A stretch of 64,000 nt of DNA, taken from positions 124,001 through 188,000 of the forward strand of contig NZ_JACHLU010000005.1 of NCBI RefSeq assembly GCF_014204625.1, given 5' to 3'. Positions 53,402 through 62,140 of this stretch are shown here, piece by piece (within the stretch, counting starts at the first letter, position 1; each line of letters begins with the position of its first letter). The notes beneath the pieces are model-generated. The model saw only the letters and a program-made list of their open reading frames with translations. It made no database searches and was not told where the DNA came from. The position numbers and the translations under genes are program-made. The stretch is from Gillisella vitis. GTDB lineage: Bacteria > Pseudomonadota > Alphaproteobacteria > Rhizobiales > Rhizobiaceae.

Positions 53402-54597
53402 TTCCGACCCCAGATTTTCTTCAGGTTATCAAGGATTTCGGCGTTGGCCGCGTTGACAGATTCCATGGCGCGGTCAAAGGTGGCCTTTCGCACCTGCCCC
53501 CGTTCAATCTCGTAGAGTGTCTGCTTTGACAGGCCCGCATCAGAAATCGCGGTTGATTTGAGGATGGTTGCCGTCAGGACATCATCGGCAAACAGACCGC
53601 GCAACAGAGCAACAATTTGCGATTGAGGCCCATCGAAAGGCTCATGTCGGGTCACAACATATTTAATGAAGTCATGGGAAAGATTACCGCCCGCTTTGCG
53701 CACCACCGAAAGCAGGTCCGAGGTCATCAACAAAAACTGACTCATCGACGCAACATCCACCATTTGCGGGTGAATCGTTATCAACAACGATGTGGACGCG
53801 CAGACGGCGCCAAGAGTCAGATAACCGAGCTGAGGCGGGCAATCAATTACCACAATATCGTAGCTGTCTTCAACTTCAGCAATCGCCACGCCGGCACGGC
53901 TGAAGAATGGCTCGCCCTGATGTGCGCGTCTTTCAACAAGCGCGCGTGGCGTGTCATGTTCAAATTCCATCAGCTCCAGATTTCCCGGAACCAGATCCAG
54001 CCCGGTGAAATATGTCTTTCGGATAATATCTTTCAGCGGTTTACGCTCATGATCGTAGCGAATCGCCCCATAGAGAGTATCACCCGTGCCAACGTCAAAC
54101 TCCGGCTGCACCCCCAGCATGGACGACAGCGACGCTTGCGGATCAAGGTCAATGGCCAGCACACGATAACCCTGCAAGGCGAGAAACTGCGCCAGATAGA
54201 GGGTCGTCGTCGTCTTGGCGGAGCCACCCTTGAAATTGGTCACGGCAATGGTTTGAAGCTTCTCACCGGCCTGGCGGTGCGGTAAATAGCTAATGGCGTC
54301 TTTCGGCTTGGTGGTCGCAATCAATTGCCGAAGTTCATTGATCTGAGGAAGCGTGTAAGACCGGCGCCCACTCTCAGAGATTTGAGGGGAGGGGCCACGC
54401 CCATCCAGCGAAAGCTGTCGAAGATAGCCATCGGACACACCGATCAGTTTCGCCGCATCACCAGAGGAAAACGTGCGCAACGTCTTTTGCGAGTGCGGCG
54501 GAAACAAATGCTCCGACAGCAATTTGAGTTGCCGCGACAATTGTGTCGCGTGCCGCTCAATGCGCATATCCGTTGACGAAACGATATTGTCCAGCAA
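53398..54597 (-). CDS. repA: Plasmid partitioning ATPase RepA (ParA family)
   Basis: 399 aa. N-terminal helix-turn-helix (FSSGDAAKLIGVSDGYLRQLS) and ParA ATPase with NFKGGSAKTTT, IDLDPQASLS and VVIDCPPQLGYL. It drives partition with RepB and represses the repABC promoter. A TTGATA -35 and a TACGCT -10, the latter inside a 16-bp palindrome, precede it on the minus strand. Confidence 0.96.
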   Translation of the reverse strand: MLDNIVSSTDMRIERHATQLSRQLKLLSEHLFPPHSQKTLRTFSSGDAAKLIGVSDGYLRQLSLDGRGPSPQISESGRRSYTLPQINELRQLIATTKPKDAISYLPHRQAGEKLQTIAVTNFKGGSAKTTTTLYLAQFLALQGYRVLAIDLDPQASLSSMLGVQPEFDVGTGDTLYGAIRYDHERKPLKDIIRKTYFTGLDLVPGNLELMEFEHDTPRALVERRAHQGEPFFSRAGVAIAEVEDSYDIVVIDCPPQLGYLTLGAVCASTSLLITIHPQMVDVASMSQFLLMTSDLLSVVRKAGGNLSHDFIKYVVTRHEPFDGPQSQIVALLRGLFADDVLTATILKSTAISDAGLSKQTLYEIERGQVRKATFDRAMESVNAANAEILDNLKKIWGRK

Positions 54598-54636
54598 TGC
54601 GTTTTTCCCTGATGAAACGATTTGATCCTCGATGCG

Positions 54637-54652
54637 AAATACAAGCGTATTT
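54637..54652. promoter_or_regulatory. 16-bp palindrome at the repABC promoter
   Basis: AAATAC-AAGC-GTATTT, 40 bases upstream of repA and overlapping the likely -10 element. It shares the TACAANNGTA core and the flanking CGATGCGA with the palindrome upstream of the orphan repA, so it is probably the RepA operator or a RepB site. Confidence 0.55.
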
Positions 54653-54863
54653 ATTCAAGAAACCGTATCAAGGGTATGGCACGATTCGTTGACCTTGCCG
54701 AGTCCTTTTCCAGCCGTTATCAGGCCCAACTGTCAGTATCCAAAGTTCTTTTTCAACAGCCTGTTAAGGTGTCGTTATCGGATGCGCACAAAGGACATTG
54801 TAACACTTTTAATCTGCTGCATGACTTTCGCCTTCAATCGATTCCACTTTTCCCTGACAAACT

Positions 54864-55412
54864 TTAGAAGGTTGGCGGTGTGCAGGCGCTGATGACTTCG
54901 CAGGGCACCGGGCCGACGCAACGGAAACGGTGCGGTCTGCGGCTTTCAAAATAATAGGCATCACCGGGGCCAAGAATGCGGCGCTCATCATCCACCGTCA
55001 CTTCCAACCGTCCTGACAGAACAATGCCGCCTTCTTCGCCCTCATGCACCAGCGGCACCTTGCCAGTGTCGGCACCGGGCTGGTAGCATTCCTTCAGAAT
55101 TTGCAGGCTGCGGCCAAACAGGTTGTCGCCCACCTGCCGATAAGAAAGGCTACCCTTGCCGATTTCGGTCAACTCGTCAGCGCGATAAAATGCCTTGTTG
55201 GGCTTGTCTGGCTCAAAAGCAAAAAATTCAGCAAGGCCAATCGGGATGCCATCGAGAATGCGCTTGAGAGCACCAACCGAGGGGTTGGAAGCATTGGATT
55301 CGATCAGCGAAATGGTGGAATTGGTGACACCAACCTTTTTGGCCAGCTGCCGCTGAGAGAGGTTATGGCGCATTCGCAAACTGCGAAGGCGATTGCCAAT
55401 ATCGACTGACAT
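54864..55412 (-). CDS. XRE-cupin transcriptional regulator (PuuR-like)
   Basis: 182 aa. An N-terminal Cro/CI helix-turn-helix (NLSQRQLAKKVGVTNSTISLIE, about 18-39) is joined to a C-terminal cupin (PLVHEGEEGGIVLSGRLEVTVDD, about 120-142). This layout is that of PuuR, which controls putrescine catabolism. It is divergent from an omega-amino-acid aminotransferase with a 140-base gap, so it likely represses that gene until a polyamine or beta-alanine-type compound is sensed. Confidence 0.9.
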   Translation of the reverse strand: MSVDIGNRLRSLRMRHNLSQRQLAKKVGVTNSTISLIESNASNPSVGALKRILDGIPIGLAEFFAFEPDKPNKAFYRADELTEIGKGSLSYRQVGDNLFGRSLQILKECYQPGADTGKVPLVHEGEEGGIVLSGRLEVTVDDERRILGPGDAYYFESRRPHRFRCVGPVPCEVISACTPPTF

Positions 55413-55552
55413 GAGGATTGCGTTTCCGTTGTTCGAAATATCGCAAATCTAACCATATCACCCTATAGATTTCAATGGCTTGATGAAATCAAGAAAAGGA
55501 CTTGTTCGAAAACCAAAACCATGGCCGTGATGGCCCATCAAAGGAGATTCCC

Positions 55553-56887
55553 ATGACCGTTCATTCCAAACCCAATAGTCCCAGCCTCGACAGTTTCTGG
55601 ATGCCCTTTACCGCCAATCGTCAGTTCAAGGCGGCTCCGCGCCTGCTGGCCAGCGCCGAGGGCATGTATTACACCACCGACGATGGACGCACTGTTCTGG
55701 ATGGAACGGCAGGTCTTTGGTGTGTCAATGCGGGCCATGGCCGTCGCCAGATTTCGGCAGCCGTTGAAAAGCAGCTGATGACGCTGGATTTTGCACCCAC
55801 CTTCCAGATGGGGCACCCGATTGCCTTTGAATTTGCCGAGCGTCTGGCCGAAATTGCGCCCGGCGAAGGCGAGAACAAGCTGGATCGGATTTTCTTCACC
55901 GGCTCCGGTTCAGAATCGGTGGATACCGCGCTGAAAATCGCCATCGCTTATCAGCGCTCGATTGGCCAGGGCACGCGCACCCGGCTGATCGGCCGTGAGC
56001 GCGGCTATCATGGCGTTGGCTTTGGCGGCATTTCCGTAGGTGGTCTGGTCAACAACCGCCGTGTTTTTCCACAAATCCCCGCCGACCATTTGCGCCATAC
56101 CTATGATCTGGAGCGAAATTCCTACGTCAAGGGCCAGCCGGAATATGGTGCGGAGCTGGCAGATGATCTGGAACGTCTGGTGGCGCTGCATGGGGCAGAA
56201 ACCATTGCGGCCTGCATTGTCGAGCCTGTGGCAGGCTCTACCGGCGTGCTGCCTCCGCCAAAAGCCTATCTGGAGCGGCTGCGGGCAATTTGCGACAAGC
56301 ACGGCATTCTGCTGATTTTTGATGAAGTCATCACCGGCTTTGGTCGTTTGGGAATGCCTTTTGCCGCCAATTATTTTGGTGTGACGCCAGACCTGATCAC
56401 CACGGCCAAGGGCATCACCAATGGCTCCATTCCCATGGGAGCCGTATTTGCTGCCCGCAAGGTGCATGACGCCATGATGCATGGTCCCGATAGCCAGATC
56501 GAGCTGTTCCATGGCTATACCTATTCCGGTCACCCCACAGCCTGCGCTGCCGGCATTGCTACGCTCGACATTTACCGTGATGAAAACTTGCTGACACGGG
56601 CAGCAAGCGTGCAGGATGCATGGCATGACGCAATCCATTCGCTGAAGGGGCTGCCGAACATCATCGACATTCGCACCATTGGCCTGATTGCCGGTATCGA
56701 GCTTCGCCCGCGTGAGGGTGCACCGGGTACGCGCGCTTACGATGTCTTTGTCGATTGCTTCGAAAAGGGCCTGCTGATCCGCGTCACCGGCGATATTATC
56801 GCACTTTCGCCGCCGCTGATTATCGAAACATCACAGATCAACGACATCGTGTCCATGCTGGGTGACGCGCTCAAGCGGGCCGCTTAA
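55553..56887 (+). CDS. Omega-amino acid--pyruvate aminotransferase (class III)
   Basis: 444 aa class III PLP aminotransferase. The PLP lysine is K286 (LITTAKGITNG), the ring-nitrogen aspartate D257 (IFDEVITGFGR), and GSGSESVDTALK binds the cofactor phosphate. WMPFTANRQFK and HGYTYSGHP place it with beta-alanine or omega-amino acid--pyruvate transaminases. The start at 55553 follows AAGGAG. Substrates may be beta-alanine, 4-aminobutyrate or a polyamine; the PuuR-like neighbour favours polyamine breakdown. Confidence 0.88.
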   Translation: MTVHSKPNSPSLDSFWMPFTANRQFKAAPRLLASAEGMYYTTDDGRTVLDGTAGLWCVNAGHGRRQISAAVEKQLMTLDFAPTFQMGHPIAFEFAERLAEIAPGEGENKLDRIFFTGSGSESVDTALKIAIAYQRSIGQGTRTRLIGRERGYHGVGFGGISVGGLVNNRRVFPQIPADHLRHTYDLERNSYVKGQPEYGAELADDLERLVALHGAETIAACIVEPVAGSTGVLPPPKAYLERLRAICDKHGILLIFDEVITGFGRLGMPFAANYFGVTPDLITTAKGITNGSIPMGAVFAARKVHDAMMHGPDSQIELFHGYTYSGHPTACAAGIATLDIYRDENLLTRAASVQDAWHDAIHSLKGLPNIIDIRTIGLIAGIELRPREGAPGTRAYDVFVDCFEKGLLIRVTGDIIALSPPLIIETSQINDIVSMLGDALKRAA

Positions 56888-56903
56888 GGCTCACATCAAA
56901 TTC

Positions 56904-56929
56904 CCATGGCCGCACATATGCGGCCATGG
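56904..56929. terminator. Hairpin after the aminotransferase gene
   Basis: CCATGGCCGCA and TGCGGCCATGG form a perfect 11-bp stem with a CATA loop, 17 bases past the stop. There is only a short A-rich tail, so termination may be partial. Confidence 0.5.
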
Positions 56930-56964
56930 AAAAGCCTCATGGCATCTCCACAATCATCGTAAAA

Positions 56965-56978
56965 TTGATCTATGTCAT
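56965..56978. promoter_or_regulatory. Imperfect FNR/FixK-like site before cydD
   Basis: TTGATCTATGTCAT has a perfect left half (TTGAT) and a partly matching right half compared with TTGAT-N4-ATCAA. It lies 43 bases upstream of the cydD start. Confidence 0.3.
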
Positions 56979-57020
56979 ATTGCGTTGTGCGCAAACCTAT
57001 AAACACCAATGTAAGTAAAC

Positions 57021-58751
57021 GTGTTTTCAGGTTTAGCCGTGACGTTCAGCAAAAAAAAGACCTCGGACCCCGGTGCCGAGAGATTGAAATCCATAGAAAA
57101 GCGAGTCGCCTCCAGCCTTCGTCAGGCAGGGCTTCTTGCGCTTTGCGCGAGCGTTCTTGCCCTGTTGCAAAGCCTGCTGGTGGCGATCAGCCTTGGGGCG
57201 CTGGTGTCAAAGTCTATGCCTTATGTCAGCGCAGGGCTTGCGGTTTTGCTCTATATTTGCCTTGGGTTTCTGCGCCATGGTCTTGATGCCTTAGGTGGAC
57301 GCATTGCGTTCTGCGCAGCCCAAAAGGTCATTGCGGAAGAGCGCAAGGCCTTGCTTGCGCGGGAAAGTCGGGTTTCACCCCTGTCTGGCTATGGTTTTTC
57401 TTCGGCGCTCGGTGCGCAATTGATTGCCAACAAGCTGGATCTGCTTTTGCCCTATCTTGCGCGCTATCATATCGCCTCGTTCAAAACCCGCACGGTGCCG
57501 CTGGTGATTTTGGCTGTCACCGCATGGTATTCCTGGCTTGCCACGCTGATTTTTATCATTTCAGGCCCACTGATTCCGGTTTTCATGGCCTTGATCGGCT
57601 TCGCTGCACGCGATGCCAGCCTGAAACACCTCAAAGAGACCGGATCGCTCAATGCACTGCTGCTGGAACGGCTGAATGCCTTGGTTGACATCAAATTGCT
57701 GGATGGCCGCGATGTGATGGTGAAACAGTTTTTTGATCGTGCTGACGGATTGCGTCAGCGGACCATGGCGGTGTTGAAAATTGCCTTTCTGTCCTCGACT
57801 GTACTGGAACTGTTCTCGGCCATCGGCATTGCCATGGTGGCGGTTTATGTTGGGTTTACACTGCTGGGTGAGTTGCATTTCGGCACTTATGGCGTGCCGC
57901 TCACCATTGGCGGCGGTATTTTTATGCTGTTGCTGGCTCCAGATTTTTTCGCACCTTTGCGTGATCTGGCATCGGCGTGGCACGACCGTGCCGCAGCGCT
58001 CGGCGTGGCTGAAGAGTTGGCTGAACTTGAAGCAACACCCCAAAGCCTGATGCTGGGTGCAGGCAATATACATCCGGTGTTGGCTGGCACCATCTCGCTT
58101 AAAATCGCAGGCCTTTGTCATACCCGGCCCGATGGCGGCATGATACATTATCCTGATTGCCTGATCAGGGCGGGCGAAACCGTGGCCATAACTGGCCCCA
58201 GTGGCGTCGGCAAAAGCACACTTCTGGCACTGATGGCGGGTCTGGTCCGTCCACACTGTGGCCGAATCGAGGTTGCCGGTGTGCTGCTGGATGATGACAG
58301 CGCCGACGCATGGAGAATGCGCCTTGCATGGGTGTCGCAAACGCCCCATTTTCATCATGGCAGCCTGCGTGCCAATATTACAGGCAGCAACAGCTTTGAT
58401 GAAAGCCGCTGGAATGCCTCACGGAGTGCTGTTGGGCTGGATGATCTTGTGACCAGCCTGCCACGTGGTGCCTTAACCCGGCTTGGCGAAACTGGCAGCG
58501 GGATTTCGGGCGGCGAGGCACGCAGGATCATGCTGGCACGCGCACTTTATGCCGATGCGGATGTGGTGCTGGCCGATGAGCCAACTGCCGATCTGGATGC
58601 CGACAACGCCCGGCGTGTGACGGAGAGCCTGCTGGCGCTGGCACGCCGCGGCAAAACCCTGATTGTCGCCACCCATGATCAGCGTCTGGTGGCCCAATTG
58701 GGCCGCGAGATCAGGCTGGATGTGGCACGCCCATGGGAGCAGGTGGCATGA
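57021..58751 (+). CDS. cydD: Thiol-reductant ABC exporter subunit CydD
   Basis: 576 aa. Six transmembrane helices in the N-terminal half and an ATPase domain with Walker A GPSGVGKST (about 395-403), signature ISGGEARR and Walker B VVLADEPTADLD. CydDC exports cysteine and glutathione to the periplasm and is needed for cytochrome bd assembly. The start is uncertain: GTG at 57021 is used, with GTG at 57039 as alternative. ATGA overlap with cydC. Confidence 0.9.
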   Translation: MFSGLAVTFSKKKTSDPGAERLKSIEKRVASSLRQAGLLALCASVLALLQSLLVAISLGALVSKSMPYVSAGLAVLLYICLGFLRHGLDALGGRIAFCAAQKVIAEERKALLARESRVSPLSGYGFSSALGAQLIANKLDLLLPYLARYHIASFKTRTVPLVILAVTAWYSWLATLIFIISGPLIPVFMALIGFAARDASLKHLKETGSLNALLLERLNALVDIKLLDGRDVMVKQFFDRADGLRQRTMAVLKIAFLSSTVLELFSAIGIAMVAVYVGFTLLGELHFGTYGVPLTIGGGIFMLLLAPDFFAPLRDLASAWHDRAAALGVAEELAELEATPQSLMLGAGNIHPVLAGTISLKIAGLCHTRPDGGMIHYPDCLIRAGETVAITGPSGVGKSTLLALMAGLVRPHCGRIEVAGVLLDDDSADAWRMRLAWVSQTPHFHHGSLRANITGSNSFDESRWNASRSAVGLDDLVTSLPRGALTRLGETGSGISGGEARRIMLARALYADADVVLADEPTADLDADNARRVTESLLALARRGKTLIVATHDQRLVAQLGREIRLDVARPWEQVA

Positions 58752-60400
58752 TCCGTCTTGGTCGCCTGTTTCTGCGCGTCTGGCGTGTCCATCTGTGGTC
58801 CCTGCTTCTTGGGACTCTGCTATCTGTTCTGGTGTTGAGTGCCGGAACGGCGCTTCTGGGTCTGTCTGGCTGGTTTATTTGTGCGACAGGCGTGGCGGGA
58901 CTGGCTGGCATAGGCATTGCGTTTAATGTTTTCGGCCCCAGTGCGGGCATTCGTGCGCTGGCGCTGGGGCGTGCTGTTGCGCGCTATGGCGAACGGGTGC
59001 TGACTCATGATGCAACACTGAGAGGGCTTGCAGCCCTGCGCGGCCAATTGCTGGCCGCCATGACCAAAGCACCGCTTCGGTTGCTGGCCAGCTTGCGCGG
59101 ATCTGAGCGTCTCAACCATCTGACGCTGGATGTTGATGCGCTGGATGGGCTGGCACTGCGGCTCTTTATTCCGCTGGTCTCTACCGTTCTGGTGCTTGGC
59201 GGCTTTATTGCGCTGGTGTGGTGGCTGGAGAGCGGTCTTGTCGCCTCATTTCAGCTGGCCAGCTATGCTTTAGGTTTGACGCTGGCCCTGACGCTGGTGC
59301 TGAAAACCACAGGCCAGCCGTCGCGCATGGCGCAAAAAGCACTTCAGGCGTTGCGGCTGCGCTATATTGAGCTGATCCGCGCGCGGCCAGAATTGATGGT
59401 ATCGGGCGAGATGGAACACCGCCGCCATAAGGTGCTGATGGCGCAGGACAAATTACAACGCGAACAAAGTAGAATTGATCGGAGTGAGCGGCTGGCAGGC
59501 CTGTTTCTGACGGGCGGCGGCACGCTTGCGGCCGCCGCCAGTCTCTATTTTGGTATCAGCCTTGCCCAGGCAGGCGTGATTGATGCGCCGATGGCTGCCT
59601 TTGGCTTTTTCACAGCCCTTGCCATGACCGAGGTGATCGCCCCGGTTCATCGGGGTTTGACCGAGCTTGGCCGCATGAAGGATGCGGCAAGGCGCGTTGA
59701 GGCACAGATGCAGCAGGGGGACGCGCATATAGAAACCGCTGCGCCTGTCATGATCGCTCATCGGGACCACCCCATTCTGACAGTCTCCAACATTAGCTAC
59801 AGCCAGTTTGGTCGCCAGATTTTGACCAATCTGTCGTTTTCAGTGCGCGCAGGCGAAACTGTGGTACTGAGAGGCCCCAGTGGCGTTGGCAAAACCACGG
59901 CGCTGTTGCTGGCTATTGGCCAGATTGTCCCAGATTCGGGTCATGTGTATCTGGCGGGTCATGATGTGCTGACGTTGCCACAGGCAGACCTGTTAAGCCT
60001 TGCAACAATGTTGCCGCAGAGAAGCGCTTTGATGAGTGGCACAGTGATGGATGCTTTGCGTCTGTCCCGACCACATCTCAAGGAGGTAGAGGCATGGCGG
60101 GTGCTGTCCGCTATGCAGCTTGCGCAGGTGATTCAGGATCGGGGCGGGCTTGAAAGCAGTCTTGGTGAAGGCGGCACAGGCCTGTCCGGTGGTGAGCAGC
60201 GACGGCTGGTGCTTGCCCGCGTGCTTTTGCGCAATCCCCGGCTTTTGCTGCTCGATGAGCCAACCGAAGGCCTTGATCAGGCGACCGCCCGCGCTGTTTT
60301 AGCTGGTATTCGCCGCCTTTTGCCCGAGGCTGCCATTGTGATGGCCTCGCACCAGGCTGTGGAATGGGATGTCGCAGACCGGATGCTTGTGCTTGGCTAA
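58748..60400 (+). CDS. cydC: Thiol-reductant ABC exporter subunit CydC
   Basis: 550 aa half-transporter partner of CydD. Transmembrane domain, then ATPase with GPSGVGKTT, LSGGEQRR and LLLLDEPTEGLD. The start overlaps the cydD stop by ATGA. It ends 142 bases before cydA, where an FNR/FixK box allows separate control of cydAB. Confidence 0.92.
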   Translation: MIRLGRLFLRVWRVHLWSLLLGTLLSVLVLSAGTALLGLSGWFICATGVAGLAGIGIAFNVFGPSAGIRALALGRAVARYGERVLTHDATLRGLAALRGQLLAAMTKAPLRLLASLRGSERLNHLTLDVDALDGLALRLFIPLVSTVLVLGGFIALVWWLESGLVASFQLASYALGLTLALTLVLKTTGQPSRMAQKALQALRLRYIELIRARPELMVSGEMEHRRHKVLMAQDKLQREQSRIDRSERLAGLFLTGGGTLAAAASLYFGISLAQAGVIDAPMAAFGFFTALAMTEVIAPVHRGLTELGRMKDAARRVEAQMQQGDAHIETAAPVMIAHRDHPILTVSNISYSQFGRQILTNLSFSVRAGETVVLRGPSGVGKTTALLLAIGQIVPDSGHVYLAGHDVLTLPQADLLSLATMLPQRSALMSGTVMDALRLSRPHLKEVEAWRVLSAMQLAQVIQDRGGLESSLGEGGTGLSGGEQRRLVLARVLLRNPRLLLLDEPTEGLDQATARAVLAGIRRLLPEAAIVMASHQAVEWDVADRMLVLG

Positions 60401-60447
60401 ACTGTGGTGCGGCGCATTGGCGCAACGCAGCATGTCTCTCGCCCTTT

Positions 60448-60461
60448 TTGATTTCGATCAA
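60448..60461. promoter_or_regulatory. FNR/FixK box upstream of cydA
   Basis: TTGATTTCGATCAA is a perfect match to TTGAT-N4-ATCAA, the site of FnrN/FixK-type regulators in rhizobia. Located 81 bases before cydA, it suggests induction of cytochrome bd at low oxygen. Confidence 0.75.
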
Positions 60462-60542
60462 ATACCAAGATCAGCCAGAGCGGTAGAGACAGAGCATGTG
60501 CATCTCAAATGCATTTTTTTCGGGTCAGAAAGAGTCAAGACA

Positions 60543-62135
60543 ATGGAACTCGATATCATAGAGCTATCGCGCTTGCAGTTTGCAATGACGGCGCTTTACC
60601 ACTTCCTTTTCGTTCCCCTGACACTCGGACTTTCCGTTATCGTCGCCATTATGGAAACCGTCTACGTCATGACGGGACGGCCCATATGGCGTCAGATGAC
60701 GAAATTCTGGGGTACCCTGTTCGGGATCAACTTCGTCCTGGGTGTGGCCACGGGCCTCACCATGGAATTCCAGTTTGGCATGAACTGGAGCTATTACAGC
60801 CAATATGTCGGCGATATTTTCGGCGCACCCTTGGCAATTGAAGGGCTGATGGCCTTTTTTCTGGAAGCCACATTCGTTGGCCTGTTTTTCTTCGGCTGGG
60901 ATAAGCTGTCGGCGCGCGCGCATCTGATTGTCACATGGCTGGTGGCGATTGGCTCGAACATGTCGGCTCTGTGGATTCTGATTGCCAATGGCTGGATGCA
61001 AAATCCGGTTGGGGCGCAATTCAATCCGCAGACCATGCGTATGGAAATGACCAGCTTCTACGATGTCGTTTTCAATGAAGCCGCGCAGGCCAAATTTGTC
61101 CACACAGTCTCGGCCGGTTATGTCACCGCCGCCGTATTTGTTCTGGGTGTGTCAGCCTGGTACCTGCTGAAAGGCCGCCATATTGATCTGGCAAAGCGCT
61201 CGATTGCCATTGCCGCAAGCTTCGGCCTTGCTGCCGCCCTCTCGGTTGTGGTTCTGGGCGATGAGTCTGGCTACGGCGTCAGCCATTCACAGAAAATGAA
61301 AATGGCGGCGATTGAAGGCATGTGGGAAACCCAACCCGCACCGGCAAGCTTCACACTGCTGGGCTTTCCTGACCAGCAAGCACGCGAGACTCATTACGCC
61401 ATCCATATTCCCTATGTCATGGGCCTGATTGGTACTCGCTCGCTGACCAATGAAATTCCGGGGATCGACAAGCTGGTCGCCCAGGCCGAGGTTCGCATTC
61501 GCTCTGGTCTGATTGCCTATGACGCGCTGATGAATGTCCGCGCCAACAAGGGCAAGATGACAGACGCCGACAAGGCTGCCTTTGAAAACCATAGCGCCGA
61601 TCTCGGCTTTGCCATGCTGCTGAAGCGGTACAACGATGATCCACGTCAGGCAACGCCTGAGCAGATCATCAAGGCTGCCAATGACACAGTGCCTCCAGTG
61701 ATGCCATTGTTCTGGGCCTTCCGCATCATGGTGGCGCTCGGCTTTGCCTTCATCGGCGTGATGGTGTGGTTCTTCTACATGGTGTCGTTCCGCAGGATGC
61801 AGTTTCCACGCTACGCTTTGTGGATTGCCGTGTGGATCATTCCGGCTCCGTGGATTGCCGCTGAAATGGGCTGGATTGTTGCCGAACTGGGTCGGCAGCC
61901 ATGGACTGTGGATGGTGTGCTGCCCACGGCTCTGTCGGCCTCGAACCTCAGCGTGCTCGATCTTCTGATCACCCTGGCAGGCTTCGTCGCCTTCTACACC
62001 GTGCTGTTCATCATCGAGATGGGCCTGATGATCAAATACATCCGCAAGGGCCCTTACATTGACGTCAATGAAACTGAAAACTGGCAGAAGCAGCACAGCA
62101 ATCGTCTTGCTCCCGCCCCCCTTCCTGCGGAGTAA
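60543..62135 (+). CDS. cydA: Cytochrome bd ubiquinol oxidase subunit I
   Basis: 530 aa. Heme ligand H20 (TALYHFLFVPLTLG), long Q-loop with GDESGYGVSHSQKMKMAAIEG and WETQPAPASF, then the C-terminal GWIVAELGRQPW. These are close to Escherichia coli CydA, so it belongs to the long Q-loop subfamily. It holds hemes b558, b595 and d and reduces O2 with ubiquinol in the inner membrane. The start at 60543 gives the family N-terminus. Confidence 0.97.
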   Translation: MELDIIELSRLQFAMTALYHFLFVPLTLGLSVIVAIMETVYVMTGRPIWRQMTKFWGTLFGINFVLGVATGLTMEFQFGMNWSYYSQYVGDIFGAPLAIEGLMAFFLEATFVGLFFFGWDKLSARAHLIVTWLVAIGSNMSALWILIANGWMQNPVGAQFNPQTMRMEMTSFYDVVFNEAAQAKFVHTVSAGYVTAAVFVLGVSAWYLLKGRHIDLAKRSIAIAASFGLAAALSVVVLGDESGYGVSHSQKMKMAAIEGMWETQPAPASFTLLGFPDQQARETHYAIHIPYVMGLIGTRSLTNEIPGIDKLVAQAEVRIRSGLIAYDALMNVRANKGKMTDADKAAFENHSADLGFAMLLKRYNDDPRQATPEQIIKAANDTVPPVMPLFWAFRIMVALGFAFIGVMVWFFYMVSFRRMQFPRYALWIAVWIIPAPWIAAEMGWIVAELGRQPWTVDGVLPTALSASNLSVLDLLITLAGFVAFYTVLFIIEMGLMIKYIRKGPYIDVNETENWQKQHSNRLAPAPLPAE

Positions 62136-62140
62136 TCATC

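Noticed and set aside
54622..54867. 81-codon open frame upstream of repA on the plus strand
   Set aside because: It covers the repABC promoter and palindrome and has no protein-like character.
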